Translations under genes and position numbers: made by a program
DNA from: Streptomyces sp. BK340
GTDB taxonomy: Bacteria; Actinomycetota; Actinomycetes; Streptomycetales; Streptomycetaceae
Assembly: GCF_007827595.1 (NCBI RefSeq)
Contig: NZ_VISR01000002.1
Coordinates: 607,282-671,281 of the forward strand
DNA length: 64,000 nucleotides
Direction of reading: 5' to 3'
The notes under the pieces: generated by a model
What the model saw: the letters and a program-made list of their open reading frames with translations, nothing else
Databases searched by the model: none
What the model was told of the DNA's origin: nothing
Shown here: one piece after another, positions 1 through 8,660 of the stretch
How the letters are laid out: each line of letters starts with the position of its first letter
Position numbering within the stretch: position 1 is the stretch's first letter

Positions 1-465
1 CCCGCCCGCATCTGCTGGCTCGGCTACGGCGAGCGCGACAAGGCCGGCGAGCGCTTCAACGACATGGTGGCCTCCGGCGAGCTGGCGGCCCCGCTGGCCA
101 TCGGCCGCGACCACCTCGACTGCGGCTCCGTCGCCTCCCCGTACCGCGAGACCGAGGCCATGCTCGACGGCTCCGACGCGATCGCCGACTGGCCGCTGCT
201 GAACGCCATGGTCAACGTGGCCTCCGGTGCGTCGTGGGTGTCCATCCACCACGGCGGCGGCGTGGGCATGGGCCGCTCCATCCACGCCGGCCAGGTCACG
301 GTGGCCGACGGCACGAAGCTGGCCGGCGAGAAGATCCGGCGCGTCCTCACCAACGACCCCGGCATGGGTGTCATCCGGCACGTGGACGCCGGGTACGACA
401 TCGCGGAGTCGGTCGCGCAGGAGCGCGGGGTCCGGGTGCCTATGCGCGAGGGTGACCAGGCGTGA
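1..465 (+). CDS. hutU: Urocanate hydratase, C-terminal part (5' end outside window)
   Basis: Urocanate hydratase converts urocanate to imidazolone propionate, the second step of histidine breakdown, in the cytoplasm with tightly bound NAD. The frame is open from base 1, so only the last 154 residues are present of a protein usually about 550 long. The segment [17 protein letters not shown] carries the family's catalytic cysteine, and [17 protein letters not shown] is the conserved glycine-rich stretch after it. The stop overlaps the next start by four bases (GTGA), so it is translationally coupled to the amidase gene and is part of the hut operon. Identity is secure; the upstream gene and promoter are out of view. 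Confidence 0.95.
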   Translation, partial: PARICWLGYGERDKAGERFNDMVASGELAAPLAIGRDHLDCGSVASPYRETEAMLDGSDAIADWPLLNAMVNVASGASWVSIHHGGGVGMGRSIHAGQVTVADGTKLAGEKIRRVLTNDPGMGVIRHVDAGYDIAESVAQERGVRVPMREGDQA

Positions 466-1682
466 CCTTCCACAGCATGTGGGCGGAGCTGCTGCCGATC
501 GGCCGCAGCTCCGCCTCCGGCGGCTACCGGCGCTACGCCTGGACCGGCGCCGACGCCGAATGCCGGACCTGGTTCCAGGAGCAGGCCGAGGCGCGGGGGC
601 TGGCCTACGAGGTCGACCGGAACGGGAACCAGTGGGCCTGGCTCGGGGATCCCGCCGCCGGTGACGCCGTCGTCACCGGGTCGCACCTGGACTCGGTGCC
701 GGACGGCGGCGCCTTCGACGGGCCTCTCGGGGTCGTGTCCTCCTTCGCCGCCCTGGACGAGCTGCGAGCGCGGGACGTACAGCTCACCAAGCCCCTGGCC
801 ATCGTCAACTTCGGCGATGAGGAAGGGGCCCGGTTCGGGCTCGCCTGTGTCGGGTCGCGGCTCACCGCCGGGGAGCTGACCGTCGAGCAGGCGCAGCGGC
901 TCACCGACGGCGAGGGGATCACCCTCCCGAAGGCCATGGAGGCCGCCGGGTACGATCCCGAGGCCATCGGGCCCGACCCGGAGCGGCTGTCCCGTATCGG
1001 CGCCTTCGTCGAGCTGCACGTCGAGCAGGGCCGCGCGCTGGACCTGTCCGGTGACCGGGTCGGCATCGCCAGTGCCATCTGGCCGCACGGCCGCTGGCGC
1101 TTCGACTTCCGGGGCGAGGCCAACCACGCGGGCACGACGCGACTCGTGGACCGGCGTGACCCGATGCTGTCGTACGCCGAGACCGTCCTCGCCGCCCGCC
1201 GGGAGGCCGAACTCGCCGGCGCCGTCGCCACCTTCGGCAAGATCTCCGTCGAGCCGAACGGCGTCAACGCCATCCCCTCCCTGGTGCGGGGCTGGCTCGA
1301 CTCCCGCGCCGCCGACCAGCAGACCCTGGACACGGTCGTCGGCGGTATCGAGAAGGCCGCCCGGGAGTACGCCGACGCCCACGGCATCGACCTCGACGTC
1401 GTCCGGGAGTCCTTCACCCCGGTCGTCGAGTTCGACCACGCCCTGCGCGACGAACTCGGCCGCATCCTGGGGACTTCGAGCGACCGCCTGAAGGTGCCCG
1501 TGCTGGGGACCGGTGCCGGACACGACGCCGGAATCCTCTCCGGGCGCATCCCGACCGCCATGCTGTTCGTGCGCAACCCCACCGGTGTCTCGCACTCCCC
1601 GGCCGAGTTCGCGGCCGAGGACGACTGCGTGGCCGGCGTGAGCGCGCTCGCCGACGTACTGGAAGGACTGGCCTGCAGGTGA
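462..1682 (+). CDS. M20 family amidase (allantoate amidohydrolase / N-carbamoyl amino acid hydrolase type)
   Basis: A 406-residue di-metal amidohydrolase of the hydantoinase/carbamoylase branch of M20. Visible metal and catalytic features are [12 protein letters not shown] (His and Asp ligands), [11 protein letters not shown] (Glu-Glu pair), LHVEQG, the NHAGTT segment of the lid domain and GAGHDAG near the C terminus. It starts with a GTG overlapping the hutU stop and ends overlapping the hutF start, both by four bases, so it is embedded in the histidine operon. HutF makes N-formyl-glutamate and no HutG-type deformylase is visible here, so I infer that this enzyme may release formate from N-formyl-glutamate. 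Annotation by similarity would call it allantoate amidohydrolase. The substrate is unproven. Confidence 0.85.
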   Translation: MTFHSMWAELLPIGRSSASGGYRRYAWTGADAECRTWFQEQAEARGLAYEVDRNGNQWAWLGDPAAGDAVVTGSHLDSVPDGGAFDGPLGVVSSFAALDELRARDVQLTKPLAIVNFGDEEGARFGLACVGSRLTAGELTVEQAQRLTDGEGITLPKAMEAAGYDPEAIGPDPERLSRIGAFVELHVEQGRALDLSGDRVGIASAIWPHGRWRFDFRGEANHAGTTRLVDRRDPMLSYAETVLAARREAELAGAVATFGKISVEPNGVNAIPSLVRGWLDSRAADQQTLDTVVGGIEKAAREYADAHGIDLDVVRESFTPVVEFDHALRDELGRILGTSSDRLKVPVLGTGAGHDAGILSGRIPTAMLFVRNPTGVSHSPAEFAAEDDCVAGVSALADVLEGLACR

Positions 1683-3016
1683 CCAAGGGAACCTACTGGT
1701 TGGAGCACGCCTGGCTCGGCACGAACGTCGAGCCGGGCGTGGCCCTCGACGTCGAGAGCGGGCGGATCACCGCCGTCCGTACCGACGTCCCCACCCCGCC
1801 GCCCGGCGCCGAGATCCTGCGCGGCCTCACGCTGCCGGGTCTGGCGAACGCCCACAGCCACGCCTTCCACCGGGCGCTGCGCGGCACGGTCCAGGTCGGC
1901 TCCGGGACCTTCTGGACCTGGCGCGAGGTGATGTACTCCGTCGCCGACCACCTGACCCCGGAGACCTACCACGCGCTCGCCCGCGCGGTGTACGCCGAGA
2001 TGGCGCTGGCCGGCATCACCTGTGTCGGCGAGTTCCACTACGTGCACCACGCCCCCGGCGGCACCCCCTACGCCGACCCCAACGCGATGGGCGAGGCACT
2101 GATCGCGGCCGCCGCCGACGCAGGTATCCGCATCACCCTCCTCGACACCGCCTACCTCTCCTCCGGCTTCGGGGCCGAGCCCAACGTCCACCAGCTGCGC
2201 TTCTCCGACGGCAGCGCGGAGGCCTGGGCCGAACGCTGTTCAGTTCTCAAGGAGCGGGATCACGCGCGGATCGGTGCGGCGATTCACTCCGTACGGGCCG
2301 TACCCGCGGACCAGTTGGCGACCGTGGCCCGCTGGACCGAGGAGCGGCGGGCCCCGCTGCATGTGCACCTGTCGGAGCAGACCGCCGAGAACGACGCCTG
2401 CCTCGCCGCGCACGGCTGTACCCCCACCCGGCTGCTCGCCGACCACGGAGTCCTCGGGCCGCGCACCACCGGCGTGCACAACACCCACCTCACCGACGAG
2501 GACATCGCACTGCTCGGCGACTCCGGCACCGGCACCTGCATGTGCCCGACGACCGAGCGCGACCTCGCGGACGGCATCGGCCCGGCCGTCGCCCTCCAGC
2601 GGGCGGGCTCCCCGCTCTCCCTCGGCTCCGACAGCCACGCCGTCATCGACCTGCTCGAAGAGGCGCGCGCGATGGAGCTGAACGAGCGGCTGCGCACCCG
2701 CACCCGGGGCCACTGGACCGCCTCGGCCCTGCTGCGCGCGGCCTCGGCGGACGGCCACGCGGCACTGGGCTGGCAGGACGCGGGTAGCCTGGAACCGGGT
2801 GCGCTCGCCGACTTCACCACCGTCGCCCTCGACTCCGTCAGGACAGCGGGGCCGGTGCCGCGACTCGGCGCGGAGACCGCCGTATTCGCCGCCTCCGCGG
2901 CGGACGTACGCCACACGGTCGTGGGCGGCCGCCATGTCGTGCGAGACGGCGTCCATACCCTCGTGCCGGACGTTCCGTCCGCGCTGGCGGACTCCATCGA
3001 GGCCCTGCGAGGCTGA
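1679..3016 (+). CDS. hutF: Formimidoylglutamate deiminase
   Basis: A 445-residue amidohydrolase-superfamily enzyme that hydrolyses N-formimidoyl-glutamate to N-formyl-glutamate and ammonia. Metal ligands are visible as [13 protein letters not shown] (HxH pair, about residue 60), the histidines of LHVHLSEQ and VHNTHLTD, and the terminal aspartate in [14 protein letters not shown]. The GTG start overlaps the preceding stop by four bases. Its presence means histidine is degraded by the five-step route through formyl-glutamate, not directly to formamide by a HutG-type formimidoylglutamase. It could be confused with guanine deaminase or TrzN relatives, but the hut context and the length fit HutF. 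Confidence 0.92.
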   Translation: MTKGTYWLEHAWLGTNVEPGVALDVESGRITAVRTDVPTPPPGAEILRGLTLPGLANAHSHAFHRALRGTVQVGSGTFWTWREVMYSVADHLTPETYHALARAVYAEMALAGITCVGEFHYVHHAPGGTPYADPNAMGEALIAAAADAGIRITLLDTAYLSSGFGAEPNVHQLRFSDGSAEAWAERCSVLKERDHARIGAAIHSVRAVPADQLATVARWTEERRAPLHVHLSEQTAENDACLAAHGCTPTRLLADHGVLGPRTTGVHNTHLTDEDIALLGDSGTGTCMCPTTERDLADGIGPAVALQRAGSPLSLGSDSHAVIDLLEEARAMELNERLRTRTRGHWTASALLRAASADGHAALGWQDAGSLEPGALADFTTVALDSVRTAGPVPRLGAETAVFAASAADVRHTVVGGRHVVRDGVHTLVPDVPSALADSIEALRG

Positions 3017-3042
3017 AACCCATCGTCATCCCTGAGGACACC

Positions 3043-4218
3043 ATGAGCAGCAGCACCGTCATCACCAACATCGCCACGCTGGTCACCAACGACCCCTCCC
3101 TCGGTGACGGCTCCCCTCTCGGTCTGATCCAGGACGCGGCCGTTGTCATTGAGGGCGACCGCATCGCGTGGACCGGTGAATCCAGCAAAGCACCCGCCAC
3201 TGACAACCGGGTCGACGCGGGCGGCCGGGCGGTGCTGCCGGGCTTCGTGGACTCCCACTCCCACCTGGTCTTCGCCGGTGACCGCACGCAGGAGTTCAAC
3301 GCCCGCATGTCCGGCCGCTCCTACACCGCGGGCGGCATCCGCACCACGGTCGCGGCCACCCGCGCCGCGACCGACGCGGAACTCGAGGCCAACCTCACCC
3401 ACTACCTGGCGGAGGCCCTCCGCCAGGGCACCACGACCTTCGAGACGAAGTCGGGCTACGGCCTCACCGTCGAGGACGAGGCCCGCGCCCTGCGCATCGC
3501 GGCTCAGCACACCGACGAGGTGACCTACCTCGGCGCCCACATCGTCTCCCCCGACTACGCCGACGACCCGGCGGCCTACGTCGCCCTGGTCACCGGCGAG
3601 ATGCTGGACGCCTGCGCGCCGCACGCCCGCTGGATCGACGTGTTCTGCGAGAAGGGCGCCTTCGACGGCGACCAGGCCCGCGCGATCCTCACCGCCGGCA
3701 AGGCGAAGGGCCTGCTCCCGCGCATCCACGCCAACCAGCTCTCCTACGGCCCCGGCATCCAGCTCGCCGTGGAGCTGGACGCGGCCAGCGCCGACCACTG
3801 CACCCACCTCACGGACGAGGACGTCGACGCGCTCGCCAACGGCAACACGGTCGCCACCCTCCTTCCCGGCGCCGAGTTCTCCACCCGCGCCGAGTGGCCC
3901 GACGCCCGCCGTCTCCTGGACGCCGGTGTCACGGTGGCCCTGTCGACGGACTGCAACCCGGGCTCGTCCTTCACCTCCTCCGTCCCCTTCTGCATCGCCC
4001 TGGCCGTCCGGGACATGCGCATGACCCCCGACGAGGCGGTCTGGTCCGCCACGGCGGGCGGTGCCGCGGCCCTCCGCCGCACCGACATCGGCCGCCTCAC
4101 CCCGGGCGCCCGAGCCGACCTGACCCTGCTGGACGCCCCCAGTCACGTCCACCTGGCCTACCGGCCGGGAGTGCCGCTGGTCAGCGAGGTGTGGCGCCAG
4201 GGCGTACGGGTGGTGTGA
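3043..4218 (+). CDS. hutI: Imidazolonepropionase
   Basis: A 391-residue cytoplasmic amidohydrolase that opens the imidazolone ring to give formimidoyl-glutamate, the third step of histidine degradation. The zinc site is seen in [14 protein letters not shown] (HxH, about residue 70), the FETKSGYGL motif typical of Hut[15 protein letters not shown] and the late aspartate in [16 protein letters not shown]. The ATG is preceded by GAGGAC, and the gene follows hutF by 26 bases, so it closes the operon. It converges on the ricin-domain gene, with a GC-rich dyad between their ends. Confidence 0.95.
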   Translation: MSSSTVITNIATLVTNDPSLGDGSPLGLIQDAAVVIEGDRIAWTGESSKAPATDNRVDAGGRAVLPGFVDSHSHLVFAGDRTQEFNARMSGRSYTAGGIRTTVAATRAATDAELEANLTHYLAEALRQGTTTFETKSGYGLTVEDEARALRIAAQHTDEVTYLGAHIVSPDYADDPAAYVALVTGEMLDACAPHARWIDVFCEKGAFDGDQARAILTAGKAKGLLPRIHANQLSYGPGIQLAVELDAASADHCTHLTDEDVDALANGNTVATLLPGAEFSTRAEWPDARRLLDAGVTVALSTDCNPGSSFTSSVPFCIALAVRDMRMTPDEAVWSATAGGAAALRRTDIGRLTPGARADLTLLDAPSHVHLAYRPGVPLVSEVWRQGVRVV

Positions 4219-4244
4219 CCTCGGTCCTCACCCGACCTGTTCTC

Positions 4245-4278
4245 GCGGGGCCCCGGCCCTCACCGGGGCCGCCCCGCG
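4245..4278. terminator. GC-rich imperfect dyad between convergent genes
   Basis: GCGGGGCCCCGG is followed after a short loop by CCGGGGCCGCCCCGC, giving a strong hairpin with one bulge. It starts 27 bases after the hutI stop and reaches into the last codons of the opposing gene. Probable bidirectional terminator; no T-run is present, as is usual in Streptomyces. Confidence 0.45.
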
Positions 4279-5816
4279 TGCCATTTCGACGCGCTCCCGT
4301 CGTCAGGCTCCAGCCCCACGTCGTAGCCGCCGGTGGCGGTCACGGCCGTGCCCCGGTCGATGTCCGGCACGATCAGCCCGTCGTCGTGCACGGAGAACCT
4401 GAGGTTCTCCCCGTTGCCGCCGTCGACCGAGGAACACGTCCAGACGCCGACGCCGCGGTCCGTCGCGCCGCGGCTGTCGAGGCAGAAGTCGTCGTCGGCG
4501 TACGACTGGACGACCTGGCGCCCGGCGTCGACGCGCCACAGTTGGGTGTCGGTGCCGTCGCACGGTGCGGTGACCACGTCGTCGCCGTTGTCGAACCAGC
4601 CGTCCCGGAGGTCCGCGGCCCGGACGTCCAGGCACCACCCCGTCGCGTTGTTGACGATCGGGGCGTAGGTGCCGTTCGGCGCGTGGGTCGCCGGAGCCTG
4701 CTGCGGCTTGGGCGTGGGCTTGGGCGGGGGAGCCGCCGGCGTGGTCGGCCGGTGCGAAGTCCTGGTGGGGGACGGGGACTTGCTCGTGCGCGAGGGCGTC
4801 GGTGACGGGGACGGGGAAGGGGACGGGGATGCCGAGACCGTCACCGGTGGGGGTGCGAGGGTCGCCGCGACCGGCCGGCCGTGGGGGTCGTCGGAGCGGG
4901 TCAGGAGGAACACCAGGAGCGGGGCGAGGGCCACGCCCAGGGCCGCGGAGGCCAGCAGGTAGCGGCGTTGGGGCCGCCAATCCGGGCGTGTCGTCAGCGG
5001 CTTGGGCGCAGGGGCCGTCGTGGCGCTGTTCCGGATGTACGACGTTCCCCGCCAGGGCAGCAGGCCTTCCGCCAGCGCCTGCCTCGGGGTGTCCCGCAGG
5101 GCGGCCAGGTCCTCGATCGCGGCCGCGCAGTAGGGACAGTGCGCCCGGTGGGCGTCCAGGTCGGCGCTGTAGCGGGGCCCGTCCGGCCGTACCGCCTCCT
5201 CGATCAGCCGGCGGAAGTCGGCGCAGCGCGGGTCGTCGGAGGCGGCCAGACGGTGTCTCAGGCAGGCCTGGGCCAGCGCCTTGAGAGCCTGCGGGGTGTC
5301 GTAGACGACGTCGGCGGGGCCGAGGCCGAGGAACGCGGCGGTTCGCTCCGGGGGTTCCTCTTCGAGGACGCCGTACCAGAGCAGGCCCTGCAGGCGCGAC
5401 GAGAGCAACTGGAACGCGGGGAGCAGGGACGGGGTCGGCCCGTCGGGCAGACCGCCGGCGTTCAGCACCAGCAGCAGGGCGGGGTCCAGGCCCGCCGCGC
5501 GCTCGTCGCGCGCCCAGAAGGCCGTCGACCGGGCGGCCAGGAGCAGCAGGTGGTGCCGAAGGGGGACGGTCGGCTCGGTGCCGCGTGCCAGGTCGCGGGC
5601 CGCGGTGGTGAGGGCCTCCGCGGCCAGCCGGCGGGCGGTGGACTCGCTGGTGGTGCACAGGCGGGCGTAGGCCAGGACCGACGGCTGGTGCCGGCGGCGC
5701 AGTTCCTGCAGCGCCGGGTAGGCCGTCGCGGAGGCGGAGCGCAGCAGTTCGGTGAGCCGCGCGTCCGGCACGTCCTCGATGCCCTCGCCCGAATCGGTCC
5801 GGTCGCCCTGAGTCAT
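4260..5816 (-). CDS. Membrane protein: sigma-like N terminus, HxxxCxxC zinc finger, one TM, ricin B lectin domain
   Basis: A 518-residue mosaic. Residues about 1-180 look like a degenerate sigma-70 region 2 protein (LRRRHQPSVLAYARLCT and the following helices). About residues 200-225 hold an anti-sigma type zinc finger, HRAHCPYCAAAIEDL. A single membrane helix follows (YLLASAALGVALAPLLVFLL), then a Pro/Ser/Thr linker, then a ricin-type beta-trefoil with GWCLDVRAADLRDG, QLWRVD and FCLDSRG repeats, predicted outside. The ATG at 5816 is preceded by GGAGGG at good spacing. It sits beside the sigI cluster, which suggests a signalling role, perhaps carbohydrate sensing across the membrane. That role is inference; the domain calls are by eye. 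Confidence 0.8.
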   Translation of the reverse strand: MTQGDRTDSGEGIEDVPDARLTELLRSASATAYPALQELRRRHQPSVLAYARLCTTSESTARRLAAEALTTAARDLARGTEPTVPLRHHLLLLAARSTAFWARDERAAGLDPALLLVLNAGGLPDGPTPSLLPAFQLLSSRLQGLLWYGVLEEEPPERTAAFLGLGPADVVYDTPQALKALAQACLRHRLAASDDPRCADFRRLIEEAVRPDGPRYSADLDAHRAHCPYCAAAIEDLAALRDTPRQALAEGLLPWRGTSYIRNSATTAPAPKPLTTRPDWRPQRRYLLASAALGVALAPLLVFLLTRSDDPHGRPVAATLAPPPVTVSASPSPSPSPSPTPSRTSKSPSPTRTSHRPTTPAAPPPKPTPKPQQAPATHAPNGTYAPIVNNATGWCLDVRAADLRDGWFDNGDDVVTAPCDGTDTQLWRVDAGRQVVQSYADDDFCLDSRGATDRGVGVWTCSSVDGGNGENLRFSVHDDGLIVPDIDRGTAVTATGGYDVGLEPDDGSASKWHAGRPR

Positions 5817-5900
5817 GCGTGCCCTCCGTCCCCCATGGTCCTGACGTACCAGTCGGTTTGGGTGGCCCATGGTGGTGGAGGGGCGCCCTTCGGAAAAGAT

Positions 5901-5930
5901 GTTACCGAGGGTAACCGGATAACGGTTCAC
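5901..5930. promoter_or_regulatory. Two adjoining inverted repeats upstream of the ricin-domain gene
   Basis: GTTACC-GAG-GGTAAC (5901-5915) is a perfect six-base dyad. It is followed directly by AACCG-GATAA-CGGTT. They lie about 85-115 bases upstream of the start at 5816. Likely operator; the factor is unknown. Confidence 0.4.
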
Positions 5931-6063
5931 GCAACGTCCCGTCGCGTCCGACGAGTTCGAGCAGCGGCACGGCCGAGTGCCGCGTACGGCGAGGTGTTCC
6001 GCGCGGCGGTGTGCCCGTACGACGAGGCACCCCCGCGCGGCGAAGCACCTCTGAACGGCGAAG

Positions 6064-6088
6064 CGGCCCGGCGTGTTCCGCCGGGCCG
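6064..6088. terminator. Hairpin downstream of sigI
   Basis: CGGCCCGGCG and CGCCGGGCCG are perfect ten-base arms around the loop TGTTC. It lies 60 bases beyond the sigI stop and is a likely intrinsic terminator. Confidence 0.65.
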
Positions 6089-6148
6089 TGCCGCGTGAGT
6101 CGACGGAGGGCCTGCCCTCCCGCCACTCCTCCGGTCGCTCGCGCGCCG

Positions 6149-7054
6149 TCACTCCTCGACGGTCAGCCCCCTGCGCAGCCGCACCAGCGTCCGCGACAGC
6201 AGCCGCGAGACATGCATCTGGGAGATGCCCAGTTCCTCGCCGATCTCCGACTGGGTCAGGCCCGCGACGAAGCGCAGGGAGAGGATCTTCCGGTCCCGGG
6301 GCGGGAGTTCGGCGATCAGGGGCTTCAACGACTCGACGTACTCGATGCCTTCGAGTCCGTGGTCCTCGTACCCGATGCGGTCCGCCAGCGCGCCCTCGGA
6401 GTCGTCCTCCTCGGGCTGGGCGTCCGGGGAGGAGGCGGTGTAGGCGTTCGAGGCCGCCATGCCCTCGAGGACCTCGTCGTTGGACAGGCCGAGCCGTTCG
6501 GCGAGTTCCCCGACCGTGGGGGCGCGGTCCAGCTTCTGGGCCAGCTCGTCCCCGGCCTTGGCCAGGTCGAGGCGCAGCTCCTGCAGCCGGCGCGGTACGC
6601 GTACGGACCACGAGGTGTCGCGGAAGAAGCGCTTGATCTCGCCGATGATGGTCGGCATCGCGAAGGTGGGGAACTCCACACCGCGAGTGAGCTCGAAGCG
6701 GTCGATCGCCTTGATCAGGCCGATGGTGCCGACCTGGACGATGTCCTCCATCGGTTCGCTGCGGGAGCGGAACCGGGAGGCCGCGAACTTGACGAGCGCG
6801 AGGTTCAGTTCGACGAGTGTGTTGCGCACGTACGCGTACTCGTGCGTGCCTTCCTCCAGCGACGCCAGCCGCTCGAAGAGGGTCTTGGACAGCGCCCGCG
6901 CGTCGACAGGGTCGACCTCGTCGAAGGGCGGAATCTCCGGGAGCCCCGCGAGGGGGGCGTGGGTGTCGACGGGATCGAGGGGGTGATCCAGTTGTTCCCG
7001 TGGGGGTGTCGACGTCGCGATACGGGTAGGCGATTCGTCGAGCCGGGGTGACAT
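6149..7054 (-). CDS. sigI: RNA polymerase sigma factor, SigB/SigF/SigI group
   Basis: A 301-residue group 3 sigma factor of the stress/sporulation type. Region 2 is clear in EPMEDIVQVGTIGLIKAIDRFE and FPTFAMPTIIGEIKRFFRDT, region 3 in TVGELAERLGLSNDEV, and the region 4 helix-turn-helix in QSEIGEELGISQMHVSRLL near the C terminus. The ATG at 7054 has GGAGG six bases upstream. The divergent neighbours encode an anti-sigma antagonist and an anti-sigma kinase, so activity is likely controlled by partner switching. The arrangement matches what I recall of the SigI/ArsI/PrsI locus of S. coelicolor; the gene symbol rests on that context. Confidence 0.88.
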   Translation of the reverse strand: MSPRLDESPTRIATSTPPREQLDHPLDPVDTHAPLAGLPEIPPFDEVDPVDARALSKTLFERLASLEEGTHEYAYVRNTLVELNLALVKFAASRFRSRSEPMEDIVQVGTIGLIKAIDRFELTRGVEFPTFAMPTIIGEIKRFFRDTSWSVRVPRRLQELRLDLAKAGDELAQKLDRAPTVGELAERLGLSNDEVLEGMAASNAYTASSPDAQPEEDDSEGALADRIGYEDHGLEGIEYVESLKPLIAELPPRDRKILSLRFVAGLTQSEIGEELGISQMHVSRLLSRTLVRLRRGLTVEE

Positions 7055-7305
7055 GGGTGTCCTCCGTCGTTCTCGGCATATGGCTGCCGAAGCCAATACG
7101 TGCACTGCGGTGTGCGGCGCCTCCGAAGCCGGCGTGTAGGGATGTGTGTCCCTACTAGCCCTACCCGCTTCGGTGAGTCGATCGCAAGTACGTTCCGTAG
7201 TGACCTGTCCTACTATGTGAGGTTGTTCGGGTGTCAGAGAGTGTGAGGAAGGCGTAGTGTTCGAGTGCGTCAACAGCAGCCACGACCTCGGGAGAGAGAG
7301 ACGGC

Positions 7306-7683
7306 ATGGACCACGGGACGGTCGGCAGCGCACAGTCGGGCCGGCTTCTGGTGGAGGTGCGCGAAGTGGGCTCCAGCGCCGTACTGACACCGGCGGGTGA
7401 GCTCGATCACCACACCGCCGATCTGCTGCGCGAGCCGCTCGACGACTTCCTGGGCAAAGGGTTCTCACGTCTCGTGGTGGACTGCTCACGGCTGGAGTTC
7501 TGTGACTCCACCGGCCTGAACGTATTGCTCGGAGCCCGACTGAAGGCGGAGGCCGCCGGTGGTGGAGTCCACCTGGCCGGAATGCTCCCGGTGGTCACCC
7601 GGGTGTTCGAGATCACGGGAGCGACGGCGGTCTTCACCGTCCATGACTCTCTGGAGGCGGCGCTGGCCGGCGAAGCCGACTGA
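7306..7683 (+). CDS. STAS-domain anti-sigma factor antagonist
   Basis: A 125-residue single STAS domain, the length of SpoIIAA/RsbV proteins. The phosphorylatable serine is Ser68 in FCDSTGLNVLL. In this family the unphosphorylated antagonist binds the kinase anti-sigma factor and frees sigma; phosphorylation of the serine blocks that. GGGAGAG precedes the ATG. It is divergent from sigI across 251 bases and upstream of the kinase gene, so the three genes form one partner-switching module. It corresponds to ArsI by context. Confidence 0.9.
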   Translation: MDHGTVGSAQSGRLLVEVREVGSSAVLTPAGELDHHTADLLREPLDDFLGKGFSRLVVDCSRLEFCDSTGLNVLLGARLKAEAAGGGVHLAGMLPVVTRVFEITGATAVFTVHDSLEAALAGEAD

Positions 7684-7854
7684 GCCCCGCGCCCCGGCCG
7701 TCCCCTGCGGGGCGGCCCGGCGTGGCGCGCGGCATGCCCAGAACGGGGGTGTTCTCCCGGATCATCCGGGCAGGAGGATGCTGAGCGCGTCGGCCGTCGG
7801 GGGGCGGACCGCCCGGGTGACCGGCGAAACGGCCCCGGCTTGACGTATGAGTTA

Positions 7855-7899
7855 TTGAGTCGTGTGCTTTTGAATCGTGTACTGGTGAATCGGTGAGGT
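7855..7899 (+). repeat. Three tandem copies of a 15-base unit before the kinase gene
   Basis: The copies are TTGAGTCGTGTGCTT, TTGAATCGTGTACTG and GTGAATCGGTGAGGT. The stretch is AT-rich for this genome, follows a TTGACG hexamer at 7839-7844 and ends at the ribosome-binding site of the gene at 7909. It may be a promoter with repeated operator elements. Confidence 0.55.
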
Positions 7900-7908
7900 G
7901 AAGCGCTG

Positions 7909-8481
7909 ATGAGCACCACCCGGCCTTACTCGCCGGGCGACCGCGGCCCGGAGCCGAGCGGCGCTTCCGGGACGTCCGAGGGGGGTGCGCCGGAGGACGG
8001 CGTGCCCACGGGGGCAGCCGCGCCGTCCGTGCCGTCCGAGGGTGTGCGGGAAACCCCGCGGGAGACCCCGGGGCGGCAGATCCGCAGGCTGCGCCTGGAC
8101 GGTGAGAGCGGGGTCGTGCCGCTCGCCCGTGACTTCGCCCGCCAGGCGCTGTACGCGTGGGGCTGGCTGCCGGCCGCCTCCGCCGACCGGCGGGCCGCCG
8201 CCGAGGACGTCCTGCTCGTCGTGTCCGAGCTGGTCACCAACGCCTGCCTGCACGCCGAGGGTCCGGAGGAGCTGCTCCTCGCCCGTGACGACAAGGCGAT
8301 CCGGGTGGAGGTGGCCGACCGCGGCGCCGGTCAGCCGGCCCCCCGCACCCCGCACCGCGCCGGCCGCCCCGGCGGGCACGGCATGTTCATCGTGCAGCGG
8401 CTGTGCCTGGACTGGGGCGTCGTCCGCACGCCGGGCCGCTCGGGCAAAACCGTCTGGGCGGAACTGAGCGCTCCTGCCTGA
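7909..8481 (+). CDS. ATP-binding anti-sigma regulatory protein (SpoIIAB/RsbW-like)
   Basis: A 190-residue GHKL ATPase-domain protein. After a 60-residue disordered Pro/Gly/Glu-rich N terminus come the N-box VVSELVTNACLHAEG, the G1 box DRGAGQPAPR and the G2 box GGHGMFIVQRL. Such proteins bind a sigma factor and phosphorylate the STAS antagonist on serine. The ATG at 7909 follows GAGGTGA. It lies downstream of the STAS gene with its own candidate promoter region. It corresponds to PrsI by context; the sigma target is inferred. Confidence 0.85.
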   Translation: MSTTRPYSPGDRGPEPSGASGTSEGGAPEDGVPTGAAAPSVPSEGVRETPRETPGRQIRRLRLDGESGVVPLARDFARQALYAWGWLPAASADRRAAAEDVLLVVSELVTNACLHAEGPEELLLARDDKAIRVEVADRGAGQPAPRTPHRAGRPGGHGMFIVQRLCLDWGVVRTPGRSGKTVWAELSAPA

Positions 8482-8611
8482 GTGTCCGGGTGGCCGGCCG
8501 GACGCAGTCACCGTGGCCCCCGTCTCCACTCGAACCCCCTTTCCCACACGCCGGATCGACACAACTCCGGCGTGCGCCGCGTCTTCCCTCCTCAAGGCCC
8601 CCGGCGTACCT

Positions 8612-8637
8612 TGACGGCCGAATCTGATATGCCGTCA
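8612..8637 (+). promoter_or_regulatory. TGACGGC/GCCGTCA dyad upstream of the surface-protein operon
   Basis: TGACGGC and GCCGTCA are perfect seven-base arms around a 12-base AT-rich centre containing ATCTGATAT, 23 bases before the GTG at 8661. The left arm overlaps a TTGACG -35-like hexamer, so it could be promoter and operator together. Confidence 0.5.
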
Positions 8638-8660
8638 GGAATGAATGGGGTGGACCGAAC

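Larger units (their letters stand above)
5817..6148. other. Intergenic region between sigI end and ricin-domain gene start
   Basis: No supported gene. The half near 5816 holds the dyads listed separately. The middle (about 6000-6065) holds short degenerate GC-rich repeats of a CGAAGCACC-like unit. The sigI terminator hairpin is at 6064-6088. Open frames here show no recognisable protein. Confidence 0.5.

Noticed and set aside
4260..7079. One 939-codon fusion of the ricin protein with upstream sequence
   Set aside because: The upstream part is antisense to the sigma gene; the good ribosome-binding site and domain start fix the start at 5816.
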